Positions 1 to 9,478 of a stretch of 64,000 nucleotides of DNA are shown one piece after another; within the stretch, counting starts at the first letter, position 1, and each line of letters opens with the position of its first letter. Both the position numbers and the translations under genes were made by a program. Origin of the DNA: CAYQQU01 sp964419545 (lineage in GTDB: Bacteria > Bacteroidota > Bacteroidia > Chitinophagales > Saprospiraceae); assembly GCA_964419545.1 (NCBI GenBank), contig CAYQQU010000011.1, forward strand, positions 1-64,000. The letters run 5' to 3'. The notes below the pieces were generated by a model. The model did not search any database. It was not told the DNA's origin and saw nothing but the letters and a program-made list of their open reading frames with translations.

Positions 1-493
1 CTAGTTCTAGTTTTCAAATGCTGATTGACGAGCCAGGCAAGTATCGGACATACCCATGGCGCCACAGGCCACACGAGGGCAGCTGCCGCCGTTTTCATCG
101 CAACAATCTGAAAATCGGATATACCGGGGTGTAATAAACTTGTGGTCAAGGACTATAACACCATAGTACTTGATCGATACCGGACCATGAGAAACAAGCC
201 GATACCTGGCTGACGCCGGTGTTTCGCTTTGTTAGTAGATGTACAGACCAAAAAGATGGGAATGGAAATCCGGGCGCCGGTAAATCCGGTCTTGTTGTTT
301 GCCCGAACCGTGAACTTTTTAAAGCGCCATTGACGTTTTAAAAGCAGACTCATGTGCAATATACAATCCTTTCTAGAAAATAGTGTTAACCCTCTATTAA
401 TTTTCCATAAAACAAAGTTTTCCACATTCGCAATACCGTTTCTGAGAAATTATTGTAGGGCGTTTTTTACTTTTACCAAAAATCACACCCGCG
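1..493. other. Region without a confident gene
   Basis: About 490 bases before the first convincing gene. It is more AT-rich than most of the window. The overlapping short reading frames here have no recognisable family. One minus-strand frame (listed separately) reads like a protein end but has no ATG before its Cys-rich tail. No tRNA, terminator or clear TAnnTTTG promoter was seen. Confidence 0.4.
7..231 (-). pseudogene. Possible gene remnant, Cys-rich C-terminus
   Basis: This is a stop-bounded minus-strand frame of 74 codons ending in TAG at 9..7. It lacks a start codon: the upstream in-frame TAA is at 234..232 and the first ATG is deep inside. The translation contains SIKYYGVIVLDHKFITPRYI followed by a segment with five cysteines (DCCDENGGSCPRVACGAMG and a later Cys). 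A frame continuing upstream exists only after a frame change. It could be the 3' end of a decayed gene or chance; no family was recognised. Confidence 0.2.
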
Positions 494-1645
494 ATGCGTC
501 CAGCAAACAACCATGGGGAACGCCTGAAACAACTCGTAGCCGAAGAATTGCCCAGCCTGACCATGGAGGAGTTCGGCCGGCAGTACTTAAAAAAATCGCG
601 AGCTGCGACTTACAACCTACTCAACAAAGCAGAATTCTCGCCGGCAGAGCTTGCTCACGTTTGTTTTGTTACCGGTAAACCGCCTTCTTTTTTCGGCGAA
701 CCGGACGACTACTTCGCCTCTCCCCTAAACGCCGCCCGGCAAGTGGAAGAGGTGCAATCCATCGCCGAGTTCCTCACGGCAGCATCGTACTACAACGAAG
801 ACAAAGGCGAGGTAATGTTCCTGCGCCGCTATTTTGCAACCTTGAAGGATTATGTAAATCGTTGCCGAAAACGACTTATGGTTTATGACTATTTCGGGAA
901 AACACCGGAAGGGCTTCCCAAAAACTACGAAACCGAATTATCCGGCTATTTCGCCTTCCTGGAAAAAATCCTGGCGGAACGGCCGGCCATTCATTACACC
1001 CGTATCCTCGCCCTTCCGCTTCCGATGGCTTTCTCCAAAACCCGCCCTCCTTTTGAAGCAACGGCAAAATCGGCGATCCTCCAGCTTTTTACGGAAACCT
1101 TTTTTCATCTCTATCGCTGTTTCTATGATTTCGAGGACCGCTTTTCTCTTTACATTCTGGATATGCCGTCCCGGCTTTACAGTTTCGGACTAATCGACGA
1201 CAGTTTATCTGTTTCGGAATACGATAGATACAACCGATTCGGCCTGGCGACTCCCGACACCCTTTTCATCGATAAAACCAATCTGAAACTGGCCGGAAGC
1301 AAAAAAAAAATAGATAAACTTTTTGATGTTTACCTCTGGGAGTTTGAAACCCTTACCCACGAAACCGACCGCTCCCCAAGACGTCACCTCAACCGCGAGC
1401 AATTTCTGCGCTTCACCTTTGAACTTTATTCCGATACAAAGTCGGACTTCGAAAAACTCAAAGCGCAAAAAAAAGACCTCGAAACCCGTCTTTTTCAGAC
1501 CGGCCATTCCCAGGAACAACCTACCGCTCCACAGGAAGGCGCCCTTCAGATCATTCAACAGCTTGCTGAAGTAAAAGAAAGATTGGACCGGAAGGAACTG
1601 GAATTCCAGAACTTAGAGCGCAAACTTCACTTTCTGGGCTTTTAA
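494..1645 (+). CDS. HTH-like protein with C-terminal coiled coil, unknown function
   Basis: A 383-residue soluble protein with no signal peptide. Residues about 8-65 look like a small helix-turn-helix module (LKQLVAEELPSLTMEEFGRQ, then an ATYNLLNKAEFSPAEL helix pair and a PPSFF turn), reminiscent of Cro/C1-type DNA-binding domains in Bacteroidota. The middle (about 90-300) is aromatic-rich and not recognised. The last 65 residues are charged heptad-like sequence (KAQKKDLETRL, then EVKERLDRKELEFQNLERKL), so a dimerising coiled coil is likely. It stands alone and converges on aroQ. A transcriptional or structural DNA-binding role is inference from the N-terminus only. Confidence 0.75.
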   Translation: MRPANNHGERLKQLVAEELPSLTMEEFGRQYLKKSRAATYNLLNKAEFSPAELAHVCFVTGKPPSFFGEPDDYFASPLNAARQVEEVQSIAEFLTAASYYNEDKGEVMFLRRYFATLKDYVNRCRKRLMVYDYFGKTPEGLPKNYETELSGYFAFLEKILAERPAIHYTRILALPLPMAFSKTRPPFEATAKSAILQLFTETFFHLYRCFYDFEDRFSLYILDMPSRLYSFGLIDDSLSVSEYDRYNRFGLATPDTLFIDKTNLKLAGSKKKIDKLFDVYLWEFETLTHETDRSPRRHLNREQFLRFTFELYSDTKSDFEKLKAQKKDLETRLFQTGHSQEQPTAPQEGALQIIQQLAEVKERLDRKELEFQNLERKLHFLGF

Positions 1646-1667
1646 TCCGGGTTTAAAGACCCCTATT

Positions 1668-2087
1668 TTATTCCCCCGACATGGCCGATATCGCCAGCTC
1701 ATACCCTTTCAGGCCGAGCCCGACGATGCTGCCCGCGCATACGGCAGAAAGGTAGGAATGATGCCGGAAGCTTTCGCGGGCGAAAATATTGGAGATGTGT
1801 ACTTCGATGACCGGCGAGGAGAGCGCCGCTACCGCGTCGGCCAGGGCGACAGACGTATGCGAGAAGCCGCCGGCGTTCAGGACGATGCCGTCGCAGCTGA
1901 AGCCGACCTCGTGGAGCCGGTCGATGAGCGCCCCTTCCGAATTGCTTTGAAAATAGAGCAGCTTGTGTTCGGAAAACCGGCGCTCCAGCTCGGTAAAATA
2001 GCTCTCGAAGTTGCGTTTGCCGTAAATACCGGGCTGGCGAACGCCCAGCAGATTGAGGTTGGGACCGTTGATGATATGGAATTTCAT
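1668..2087 (-). CDS. aroQ: 3-dehydroquinate dehydratase, type II
   Basis: Dehydrates 3-dehydroquinate to 3-dehydroshikimate in the cytosolic shikimate pathway. The 139-residue length is normal for the dodecameric type II family. Visible motifs in order: GPNLNLLG with the nearby catalytic Tyr (GIYG), QSNSEG (normally QSNHEG), NAGGFSHTSVALADA (the His-Thr-Ser substrate loop, normally NPGAYTHTSVAL) and EVHISNIFARESFRHHS. The His-to-Ser change in QSNHEG and NPGAYTH to NAGGFSH are common-looking Bacteroidota variants but worth noting. It starts 6 bases after the recQ stop, so the two genes are probably co-transcribed. Confidence 0.95.
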   Translation of the reverse strand: MKFHIINGPNLNLLGVRQPGIYGKRNFESYFTELERRFSEHKLLYFQSNSEGALIDRLHEVGFSCDGIVLNAGGFSHTSVALADAVAALSSPVIEVHISNIFARESFRHHSYLSAVCAGSIVGLGLKGYELAISAMSGE

Positions 2088-2093
2088 GCAGAA

Positions 2094-4298
2094 TCAGTTC
2101 GCCATTTCGGAGAGGAATTTGATGCGCATCAGTTGGATCTCTTCCAGCGTGATATCGTCTTCATTCAGTTCGGCGAAGGCCGCCTCCACCGAATCGGTCT
2201 CGGAACCCATGAAGTAGTCATAGATATCTTCGCGGACATACTCGTCGATATTGTCCTCCAGGTAATAATCGATATTGACTTTGGTGCCGGAGGCGACGAT
2301 GGCGTCGAGTTCGCTGATCAGTTCCTCCATGCTGATGCTGTTGGAATGAGCGAGGTCTTCCAACGGTATTTTGCGGTCGATGCCCTGGATGATATTGACT
2401 TTGACCTTAGACTTGTTGGCCACCTGCTTGACGATAAAATCGGTGGGCCGGTCGATGTCGTTCTCCTCGACGTAGTTGCTGATCATCTTGAGGAAGGGGC
2501 GGGCGTAGCGCATGGCTTTGCCTTTGCTCACGCCGGTGATCTTGGCCATATCCTCCATCGTGATGGGGTATTGGGTCGCCATATCTTCGAGGGAAGGATC
2601 CTGAAAGATCACAAAAGGCGGTACGCCGAGGCGGCGCGACTCGCTGCGGCGCAGGTCCCTCAGCATATTCATCAGCTGCTCATCGAGCACGGCGGCGGCG
2701 CCGTTGGATTCGGCGGAGGTCGTATCGGCGGTGTATTGGTTGAAGTCGTGATTAAGCGGGATCATGAAGGAGTGGGGTTTCCCCAGGTACCACTGTCCCT
2801 TCTCGGTCATCTTCAGCAGGCCGTAGGTCTCGATATCCTTGTACAGCAGGTCGTTGAGGAGCGCCTGACGGAAGACCGAGCTCCAGAAGTTGTTGTCCTT
2901 TCCTTTACCGACCCCGTACATATCCTTCTGGTCGAACCGGAAGTCTTTCATCTCTTTGGAATCCTTTCCGGTAATGAAGTTGATGAGGGTTTTGAGGCCA
3001 TAGTTTTCCTCCAGTTCCAGCACTGCTTTCAGCGCCTGCTGCATTTCTTCCCGGACCTCGATCTTTTCTTTGGGGAAGCGGCAGTTGTCACACATATCTT
3101 TGCAGCCATCGGCTTCAAATGTTTCGCCGAAGTAGTGCAGCAGGAATTTGCGCCGGCAGGCGGTCGTCTCGGCGTAAGCCATCACTTCCTGCATCAGTTG
3201 GGCGCCCATTTCGCGTTCGGCCACCGGCTTGTCGCGCAGGAATTTTTCCAGCTTGAGGATATCTTTGTACGAGTAGAAAGCGATGCATCGGCCCACGCGC
3301 CCGTCGCGGCCCGCCCGCCCGGTTTCCTGGTAGTAATTTTCGATGCTTTTGGGGATGTCGTAATGGATGACGAAGCGCACGTCCGGTTTGTCGATGCCCA
3401 TCCCGAAAGCGATGGTGGCGACGATCACGTCCACCGCTTCCATCAGAAAATCGTCCTGCGTTTTGCTGCGGGTCTTGGCGTCGAGCCCGGCGTGGTAAGG
3501 CGCTGCTTTGATATCATTGACGCTGAGGGCTTTGGCGATATCTTCCGCCGATTTGCGGCTTTGCACGTAGATGATGCCGGATTGGTTCGGCATTTCCTTG
3601 ATGACCTGGATGATGCTCTTGATGGTCTGGTCGTACTTGCCTTTCGGCCGTACTTCGTAGTACAGGTTGGCGCGGTTGAAGGAAGAGACGAAGGTATTCT
3701 CTTCCAACATATTGAGGTTTTTGACGATATCCGACTGCACCTTGGGCGTCGCCGTCGCCGTAAGGGCGATCACCGGTATGTCGCTGCCGATGGCGTTGAG
3801 CATGGCCCGGATGCGGCGGTATTCGGGCCGGAAATCGTGCCCCCATTCCGAAATACAGTGAGCTTCGTCGACGGCGACGAAGGAGATGTTCACCTGTTTG
3901 AAAAACTCGATATTCTCGTCCTTGGTCAGGGTTTCGGGAGCGATGAAGAGCAACTTGGTCTTGCCCGCGCTGATGTCCTGCCGCACCTGCTTCATCTGGG
4001 CTTTGGTCAACGAAGAGTTGAGAAAATGGGCCACTTCATCGTTCTGGCTGTAGCCGCGGATGGAGTCAACCTGGTTCTTCATGAGGGCGATAAGGGGAGA
4101 TATGATGATGGCCGTACCTTCCAGCATCAGCGCGGGCAGCTGGTAGCACAGGGACTTACCGCCGCCCGTCGGCATGATCACAAAGGTGTCTTTGCCGTTC
4201 AGGACGCTCTTAATGATCTCTTCCTGGTTACCTTTGAACTTTTCAAATCCGAAATATTGTTTTAAGGCACCGTGCAGGGATTCTTTCGTCAGTGTCAT
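2094..4298 (-). CDS. recQ: ATP-dependent DNA helicase RecQ
   Basis: A 3'-5' superfamily 2 helicase for recombination and repair, 734 residues. Motif I is MPTGGGKSLCYQLPA, motif II is VDEAHCISEWGHDFRPEY, motif III is ALTATATP and motif VI is QETGRAGRDG. A zinc-binding region follows (CRRKFLLHYFGE, then CKDMCDNC), then a winged helix, an HRDC-like domain (VPPFVIFQDPSLEDMA, about residues 545-620) and about 110 further residues that extend beyond E. coli RecQ, as is usual in Bacteroidota. It is divergent from kdsD across 277 bases, which contain the hairpin AACGCTTTCAGCGTT at about 4364 but no clear consensus promoter. It leads an operon with aroQ. Confidence 0.96.
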   Translation of the reverse strand: MTLTKESLHGALKQYFGFEKFKGNQEEIIKSVLNGKDTFVIMPTGGGKSLCYQLPALMLEGTAIIISPLIALMKNQVDSIRGYSQNDEVAHFLNSSLTKAQMKQVRQDISAGKTKLLFIAPETLTKDENIEFFKQVNISFVAVDEAHCISEWGHDFRPEYRRIRAMLNAIGSDIPVIALTATATPKVQSDIVKNLNMLEENTFVSSFNRANLYYEVRPKGKYDQTIKSIIQVIKEMPNQSGIIYVQSRKSAEDIAKALSVNDIKAAPYHAGLDAKTRSKTQDDFLMEAVDVIVATIAFGMGIDKPDVRFVIHYDIPKSIENYYQETGRAGRDGRVGRCIAFYSYKDILKLEKFLRDKPVAEREMGAQLMQEVMAYAETTACRRKFLLHYFGETFEADGCKDMCDNCRFPKEKIEVREEMQQALKAVLELEENYGLKTLINFITGKDSKEMKDFRFDQKDMYGVGKGKDNNFWSSVFRQALLNDLLYKDIETYGLLKMTEKGQWYLGKPHSFMIPLNHDFNQYTADTTSAESNGAAAVLDEQLMNMLRDLRRSESRRLGVPPFVIFQDPSLEDMATQYPITMEDMAKITGVSKGKAMRYARPFLKMISNYVEENDIDRPTDFIVKQVANKSKVKVNIIQGIDRKIPLEDLAHSNSISMEELISELDAIVASGTKVNIDYYLEDNIDEYVREDIYDYFMGSETDSVEAAFAELNEDDITLEEIQLMRIKFLSEMAN

Positions 4299-4575
4299 AA
4301 CACACTTTTCTAATTTTACTATTTTTACCAGCTCACTTGGCCGAATGGGGAACGAATGAAAAAAACGCTTTCAGCGTTTCTCTAACGCCTTTTTTTTCAA
4401 AAGGTTGCACAAAAGCGAGGGTGGGCTGAGCGGTAGCCGGCGCAATGTATCCGGACTGGAAGTTAGCCCTTTTTATCAGGTGACGGCGATTGAAAAACAA
4501 GCTTGACAACCAACCTTTTATGAAAATCAAAAAACGCCTTTTTGATTAGGGCAGCTAAAAATACAAATTTTAATT

Positions 4576-5547
4576 GTGATTTCCGAAGCACTGATCACAA
4601 AAACCGCCCTGCGCACGCTGGGCATCGAGGCCGAGACGATTGTCGGACTGAGGAACAGCATAAACGCTGACTTTATTGCCTGCGTTAAGGCCATTTTCGA
4701 GTCTTCCGGCCGCCTCGTCATCACCGGCATCGGCAAAAGCGCGCTCATCGCCCAGAAGATCGTGGCGACCCTCAATTCCACAGGGACCCCTTCCCTTTTC
4801 ATGCACGCGGCCGACGCCATCCACGGCGACCTGGGCATGGTGCAGCCGGATGACCTGGTGATGTGCCTCTCCAAAAGCGGCGATACGCCCGAGATCAAAG
4901 TGCTCGCCCCGCTCGTACGCAACCTGGGCAACCCGCTGATCGGCATGGTGGGCAAGCTCGATTCCTACCTCGGGCGGCAGGCCCAGTATTGCCTGCACAC
5001 GCCCGTGCCGCAGGAAGCCGACCCCAACAACCTCGCCCCTACCGCCAGTACGACAGCCCAGGTGGTGATGGGCGACGCCCTGGCGACGGCCCTGCTGGCC
5101 CTGCGCGGCTTCAGCCCCCGCGACTTCGCGCAGTTCCACCCGGGCGGCGCCCTGGGCAAACAGCTGTACCTGACTGTCGACGACCTCTTCCGACAAAACG
5201 AACGGCCCGCCGTGAGCCCCGACGCCTCGGTGCAGGAAACCATCCTCGAAATGACGTCCAAATGCCTGGGCGCTACCGCCGTGGTCGACCCCCGGGGCTT
5301 CCTCAGCGGCATCATCACCGACGGGGACCTGCGGCGCATGCTGGAAAACCAGCCGGACCTGCCGGCGCTGCGCGCCCGCGACATCATGTCGCAACAGCCT
5401 AAAACCGTCACCCCGGAAACCCTGGCCGTCAAAGCGCTCGAAATGATGCGCCGCAACAGCATCACCCAACTGGTGGTCGCCGACCCGGAAAAGCGCTACC
5501 TGGGCATCGTCCACCTGCACGACCTGATCCGGGAAGGCCTCATCTGA
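4576..5547 (+). CDS. kdsD: Arabinose-5-phosphate isomerase (KpsF/GutQ/KdsD family)
   Basis: Converts ribulose 5-phosphate to arabinose 5-phosphate, the first step to Kdo for lipopolysaccharide. The 323 residues comprise an N-terminal SIS domain (GRLVITGIGKSALIAQKIVATL; SLFMHAADAIHGDLGM; CLSKSGDTPEI; DPNNLAPTASTTAQ) and, after the FAQFHPGGALGK signature at about 190, two CBS domains (about 205-323). The most plausible start is GTG at 4576, because the family N-terminus (ALRTLGIEAETIVGL) follows directly. The gene is divergent from recQ, and 50 bases separate it from the following lipoprotein gene. Confidence 0.94.
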   Translation: MISEALITKTALRTLGIEAETIVGLRNSINADFIACVKAIFESSGRLVITGIGKSALIAQKIVATLNSTGTPSLFMHAADAIHGDLGMVQPDDLVMCLSKSGDTPEIKVLAPLVRNLGNPLIGMVGKLDSYLGRQAQYCLHTPVPQEADPNNLAPTASTTAQVVMGDALATALLALRGFSPRDFAQFHPGGALGKQLYLTVDDLFRQNERPAVSPDASVQETILEMTSKCLGATAVVDPRGFLSGIITDGDLRRMLENQPDLPALRARDIMSQQPKTVTPETLAVKALEMMRRNSITQLVVADPEKRYLGIVHLHDLIREGLI

Positions 5548-5597
5548 GCAGCAGCCTGTCCAGGTACTTTTGTCCATTTTCTTAAACCGATACCCCT

Positions 5598-6629
5598 TTG
5601 CGACCCGCACCCGCCATCCGCAGCCTGACCTGGCTCCTCGCCGCCCTGATCGCCGCCTGCCGGCCCGACCCGGCAGGGCAGAGCGCCACCGCCTTTTATC
5701 ACTGGCAAACCCACTTCGCCCCGGATACGACCGAACGGCAATACCTCGCCGAACTCGGCGTCACCAAGCTCTACGTCAAATATTTTGACGTCGACTGGGA
5801 CGCCGCCCGGGAGATGCCCGTACCCCACGCAGAAGTCAAGATGGACACCACCCGACTGCCGGCGCACTCCATTACGCCTACTGTTTTTATCACCAACCGC
5901 ACCCTCTCGCAATGCGGAACGGAGGGCGCGCCGGAACTGGCCGACCGCATCGCCCGCAAAATTATCGCCCTGGGCCAGCCCCCGGTAACGGAAATCCAGA
6001 TCGACTGCGACTGGACGGCAAGCACCCGGGAAGCCTATTTCCAGCTGCTGCAAAGGCTGCGCGCGGCCTTCCCCCAGCCCCTGACCCTGTCTGTGACGGT
6101 GCGCCTGCACCAGTTGCGGTACCCGCAGCGCACGGGCGTGCCTCCCGCCGACCGGGGCATGCTGATGTGTTATAACGTCGGCGAACTGGAAGCATGGGCC
6201 GAGGAAAATTCCATCCTGCAGGCGGAAACCGTCCGCCCCTACCTGGAAGAAGCGCCGCCCTATCCCCTTCCCCTCGATGTGGCGCTGCCGCTCTTCCGGT
6301 GGGGCGTCGTTTTCCGGGACGGCCAACTCGTTCACCTCATCAATGAGCTCGGCCCGGAACAGCTGACCGACGGCCGACGCTTCGTTAAACTCGCGGATAA
6401 CCGCTACGAGGTCGTAAAAAGTACCTATCTTGACAGTTATTATTTGTACCGGGGCGACCGGATTCGCACCGAGAGCGCCCAGCCCGAAGCCCTGGAAAAA
6501 ACCGCCCGGCTACTGCGCGCTCACCTCGGCGCACCGGCGACCATCGCCTGGTACCACCTGGATACGACGACGATAAAACGCTTTCCCTATGCCACTCTTT
6601 TCGCGATCCAAGCAATATTTCGGGAATAG
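5598..6629 (+). CDS. Lipoprotein, probable TIM-barrel-like protein
   Basis: A 343-residue predicted lipoprotein starting at TTG: signal core LTWLLAALIAAC with the lipobox Cys at about 21. The region with IQIDCDWTASTREAYF and LSVTVRLHQLRYP, followed by GVPPADRGMLMCYNVGE, has the alternating strand/helix pattern of a (beta/alpha)8 barrel and resembles uncharacterised DUF3142-like glycosidase-fold lipoproteins. That assignment is from memory of the family pattern, not a search. No catalytic acid pair can be assigned. Its 3' end overlaps the next gene by 41 bases, suggesting translational coupling of a three-gene envelope operon. Confidence 0.75.
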   Translation: MRPAPAIRSLTWLLAALIAACRPDPAGQSATAFYHWQTHFAPDTTERQYLAELGVTKLYVKYFDVDWDAAREMPVPHAEVKMDTTRLPAHSITPTVFITNRTLSQCGTEGAPELADRIARKIIALGQPPVTEIQIDCDWTASTREAYFQLLQRLRAAFPQPLTLSVTVRLHQLRYPQRTGVPPADRGMLMCYNVGELEAWAEENSILQAETVRPYLEEAPPYPLPLDVALPLFRWGVVFRDGQLVHLINELGPEQLTDGRRFVKLADNRYEVVKSTYLDSYYLYRGDRIRTESAQPEALEKTARLLRAHLGAPATIAWYHLDTTTIKRFPYATLFAIQAIFRE

Positions 6630-8898
6630 CTGGCTATACCTGACCGGGGCCCTGCTCCTGATGCTCCTCATCGGGCCGGCCGTGCGGCAATCGCACGGAT
6701 GCAGCCCCGTCGATCGCAGCTTCCGGGGCTTTTCGTTTCTCGACCCGGCCATTGTCGATCCGGAGGCCAAAGCGGCGCCCTTTTTTCTGCCTTTCGCCGA
6801 AATCTACGAAGCCTTCGGCGGCCAGGAACTGGTTCAGGTCACCGATAACGTGACCGAGTGGCGGGAACGCTTCTGCAACCAGCCCAAGGCCAAAGACATC
6901 TACCAGGTCGTATACAAAGCTTCGCGCGGCGCCATGGAACGCATCCGCATGGCGGCGCTCAACCCGCGCTTCGAGCTCGATCCCACCTACCGCGGCAACT
7001 CGTTCGCGCGGCACCTGGCGCGCAACCGCTGTATCGAGGTCATCGATTACCTGCTTTTCGCCAAAGAATGCGAGCCCCACGTCACCCTTACGGCCGATCC
7101 CTGGGAAAAGACGCCGCGTAACGAGGTGCTGATGAACGCCCTCATCGACGACGGCGCCGCACTGATCCCCGACATCGAGTCGCACTACGTGCGCGTGCGC
7201 TACGCCTACCAGGTGATCCGCCTGGCCCATTATTCCGGCCAGTACGAGCGCGTGCTCGACCTGTACGACGAACTGCGCCCCCTGGCGGATAACGATTCCA
7301 GCCTGGTCGATTACTGGATCGAAGGGCACCGCGCCGGCGCGCTCACCCGCCTGGGCCGCAACGTGGAGGCCGCCTACCTCTACGCTCAGATCTTCGACAA
7401 CTGCCCCAGCAAACGCGAATCGGCCTTTCGCAGTTTCCGGATCAAAACCGACGAGGAGTGGCGCCAATGCCTCCTGATGTGCAATAACGACCAGGAGCGC
7501 ATCGCCCTCTACGCCCTGCGCGCCCACGCCGCCGACAGCCGCGCCGTGGAGGAGATGGAGAAGATCTACGACCTCGACCCGACAAGCGAACACCTGGAGA
7601 TCCTGCTCGTGCGGGAACTCAGCAAGCTGGAAAAGAACCTGCTCGGCCTTCCCTTCAACCGGAACCGGGAGGCCAACCGGCGCTACCACAAAATACCCAG
7701 GCCGTGGGCGGGCCCCTACGTGGTCGCTATGCAGACCTTCGTGCGGCGCGTCACCCGGGAAGGCCGGACAGCGCGACCGGCCCTGTGGAAGATCGCCGAA
7801 GGTTACCTGGAACTACTGGCCGGAGAGTACTACTTTGCCGCGCGCACCTTCGCCAACGCCCGCACCATGCTGGGCCGCCGACAGGAGGTGCTGGCCCGGC
7901 AGCTCGAAAAATTCGAGCTCGCCCTCACCATCAGCGCCTGGGAGACCATCGCCGATACCGTAGAAGCCGAAGCCGTGAACATCATTCGCAACGACCCTAC
8001 TTTCCGCTCTGAACCCGACTTCCGCAATTTCCTGCTCGACAAAATGGCGGCGCTGTACGAAGAAAACGGCAACCCGGGCATGGCTTTTTTATGCCATCAC
8101 TCCCTGGAAGACCTGCGCCCCAATCCGAAGCCCCGCCTCGTCGACGACCTGCTCGCCGCAGCCCGTAAAGAAGAACGCAACCGTTTCGAAAAAGTACTGG
8201 TGGAGCCGCGCGAGGGCGAAACCATCGCCGATGATATCCTCGACATGAAAGCCGTCTATCAGCTTTCCGATTTCCGCCCCGAAGCGGCCCTGGCCAGCCT
8301 GAAGGAGATGGAGCCCGTCTGGGACAATTACGGGTTGTTCAACCCTTTCGTAGAGCGCATACGCGATTGCGTACATTGCCCGTTGCCGAGCGGCGCCGAA
8401 GTATTTAACCGGCGAAGCCTCGTGCAGCGCCTCGTCAGCCTGGAATACCAGGCCAACTCCGGCCCCTCCAACCGCGACAGCATCTACTACCAGCTGGGGC
8501 TGGGCTGGTACAATATGACCTATTTCGGACAGGCCTGGGCTGCCTCCGATTATTTTCGCAGCGGCGCCAGCCTGCAGCGCGCCAATCTGCGGGACGGCGA
8601 CAACGTCGTGCCGCATTACCGCTACCCACTGGGCAACCGGGAAAATTTCGACTGCTCCCGCGCCCTGTACTTCTTCGAACAGGCCCGGCTGTTTACCACC
8701 AATCCGGAACTGGGCGCCCGCGCGGCTTTTATGGCCGCCAAATGCAAGCGCAACGAGTACTACGTCAATCGCTCCGACGGCGCCCAGCGCGACTACCACC
8801 ACTTCGATATCCTCCTGGAAAATTACCGGGATACCGAGTTCTACAACCGCATCATCGCTGAATGTAAAACTTTCGCATCATACGCCAACAAAAGATGA
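6589..8898 (+). CDS. Large exported or membrane-anchored helical-repeat protein, unknown function
   Basis: A 769-residue protein with an N-terminal hydrophobic segment (WLYLTGALLLMLLIGP, residues 15-30) that acts as signal or anchor. Most of the rest is alpha-helical and TPR-like (for example YERVLDLYDELRPLADND; LTRLGRNVEAAYLYAQIFDN; YYFAARTFANARTMLGRR). No known enzymatic motif was seen. The ATG lies inside the end of the upstream lipoprotein gene, and its stop overlaps the next start (ATGA), so the three genes behave as one unit. It could be a periplasmic scaffold for the two flanking lipoproteins; that is inference from context only. Confidence 0.75.
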   Translation: MPLFSRSKQYFGNSWLYLTGALLLMLLIGPAVRQSHGCSPVDRSFRGFSFLDPAIVDPEAKAAPFFLPFAEIYEAFGGQELVQVTDNVTEWRERFCNQPKAKDIYQVVYKASRGAMERIRMAALNPRFELDPTYRGNSFARHLARNRCIEVIDYLLFAKECEPHVTLTADPWEKTPRNEVLMNALIDDGAALIPDIESHYVRVRYAYQVIRLAHYSGQYERVLDLYDELRPLADNDSSLVDYWIEGHRAGALTRLGRNVEAAYLYAQIFDNCPSKRESAFRSFRIKTDEEWRQCLLMCNNDQERIALYALRAHAADSRAVEEMEKIYDLDPTSEHLEILLVRELSKLEKNLLGLPFNRNREANRRYHKIPRPWAGPYVVAMQTFVRRVTREGRTARPALWKIAEGYLELLAGEYYFAARTFANARTMLGRRQEVLARQLEKFELALTISAWETIADTVEAEAVNIIRNDPTFRSEPDFRNFLLDKMAALYEENGNPGMAFLCHHSLEDLRPNPKPRLVDDLLAAARKEERNRFEKVLVEPREGETIADDILDMKAVYQLSDFRPEAALASLKEMEPVWDNYGLFNPFVERIRDCVHCPLPSGAEVFNRRSLVQRLVSLEYQANSGPSNRDSIYYQLGLGWYNMTYFGQAWAASDYFRSGASLQRANLRDGDNVVPHYRYPLGNRENFDCSRALYFFEQARLFTTNPELGARAAFMAAKCKRNEYYVNRSDGAQRDYHHFDILLENYRDTEFYNRIIAECKTFASYANKR

Positions 8899-9302
8899 AA
8901 AAACTGCTATTCCTACTCGCCATCGCCGCGCTGACCAGCAACTTCCAGTGCAGCCGGGCCAAATCTTTCGAGCTGAACCGCCCCTTCGAACTGCGCTACC
9001 TGCAGGAAGCGTACAATTCCGAATCCGACCTGAAAATCCTGTTTTCCAGCATCCCGGAAGACTCCCGTTGTCCGCGGAATACCTCCTGCGTCTGGGAAGG
9101 CCGGGCCGTGATCGACCTCACGCTGACCGGCAAACGCGATACCACCCTCAGCCTGACGGATCAGGCCGGAAAACCGGAACTGGCCAAAGTGACCTACGAC
9201 GGCCTGCTGTTCCGCCTGATCACAGTAAGACCGTACCCGGTTGCGGACCAGCAAATCCCGACCGACGCCTATAGCGTGGAGCTGGAGGTGTCGAGACCCT
9301 GA
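8895..9302 (+). CDS. Small secreted lipoprotein-like protein
   Basis: A 135-residue protein with a signal peptide (KKLLFLLAIAALTSNFQC; possible lipidation at Cys19). It carries the motif DSRCPRNTSCVWEGRA, in which two cysteines flank a Trp-containing turn. I associate this pattern with many small Bacteroidota exported proteins of unknown function. The remainder is predicted beta-rich. The start overlaps the upstream stop (ATGA). It is the last gene of the unit and converges on the Wzi-like gene. Confidence 0.75.
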   Translation: MKKLLFLLAIAALTSNFQCSRAKSFELNRPFELRYLQEAYNSESDLKILFSSIPEDSRCPRNTSCVWEGRAVIDLTLTGKRDTTLSLTDQAGKPELAKVTYDGLLFRLITVRPYPVADQQIPTDAYSVELEVSRP

Positions 9303-9436
9303 AAAACATTGCCGTTTTTTGGTCTGGTGTGGTTCGATGAAGCTGCGCCGGCGGCGCGATCGTTTTTTTTGGAACCAAAATAGGGCGCAAAAGCACCACT
9401 GGCCTCTTGTGTCCTATTGTCCCTTTTGTGGTTTAA

Positions 9437-9463
9437 CCCGGATTAATCTATTCCGAATCCGGG
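9437..9463. terminator. Hairpin between convergent genes
   Basis: The arms CCCGGATT (9437-9444) and AATCCGGG (9456-9463) are perfect inverted repeats around an 11-base loop, extendable outward with one mismatch. It lies between convergent genes and the left arm is part of the dispersed AACCCGGATTA motif. There is no strong T run, so a bidirectional termination role is tentative. Confidence 0.45.
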
Positions 9464-9478
9464 CTAAAGGACAAGCCC

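Noticed and set aside
153..425. 90-codon minus-strand frame near the window start
   Set aside because: No recognisable family and no promoter; it overlaps another equally plausible frame, so it is not supported as a gene.
1758..4265. 835-codon plus-strand open frame opposite recQ and aroQ
   Set aside because: It is antisense to two clear genes; the translation is rich in Val/Phe/Asp/Arg with no family, as expected for the reverse frame of high-GC coding sequence.
4299..4575. Small gene between recQ and kdsD
   Set aside because: The short frames here have no family character or start context; the gap is better read as a divergent promoter region.
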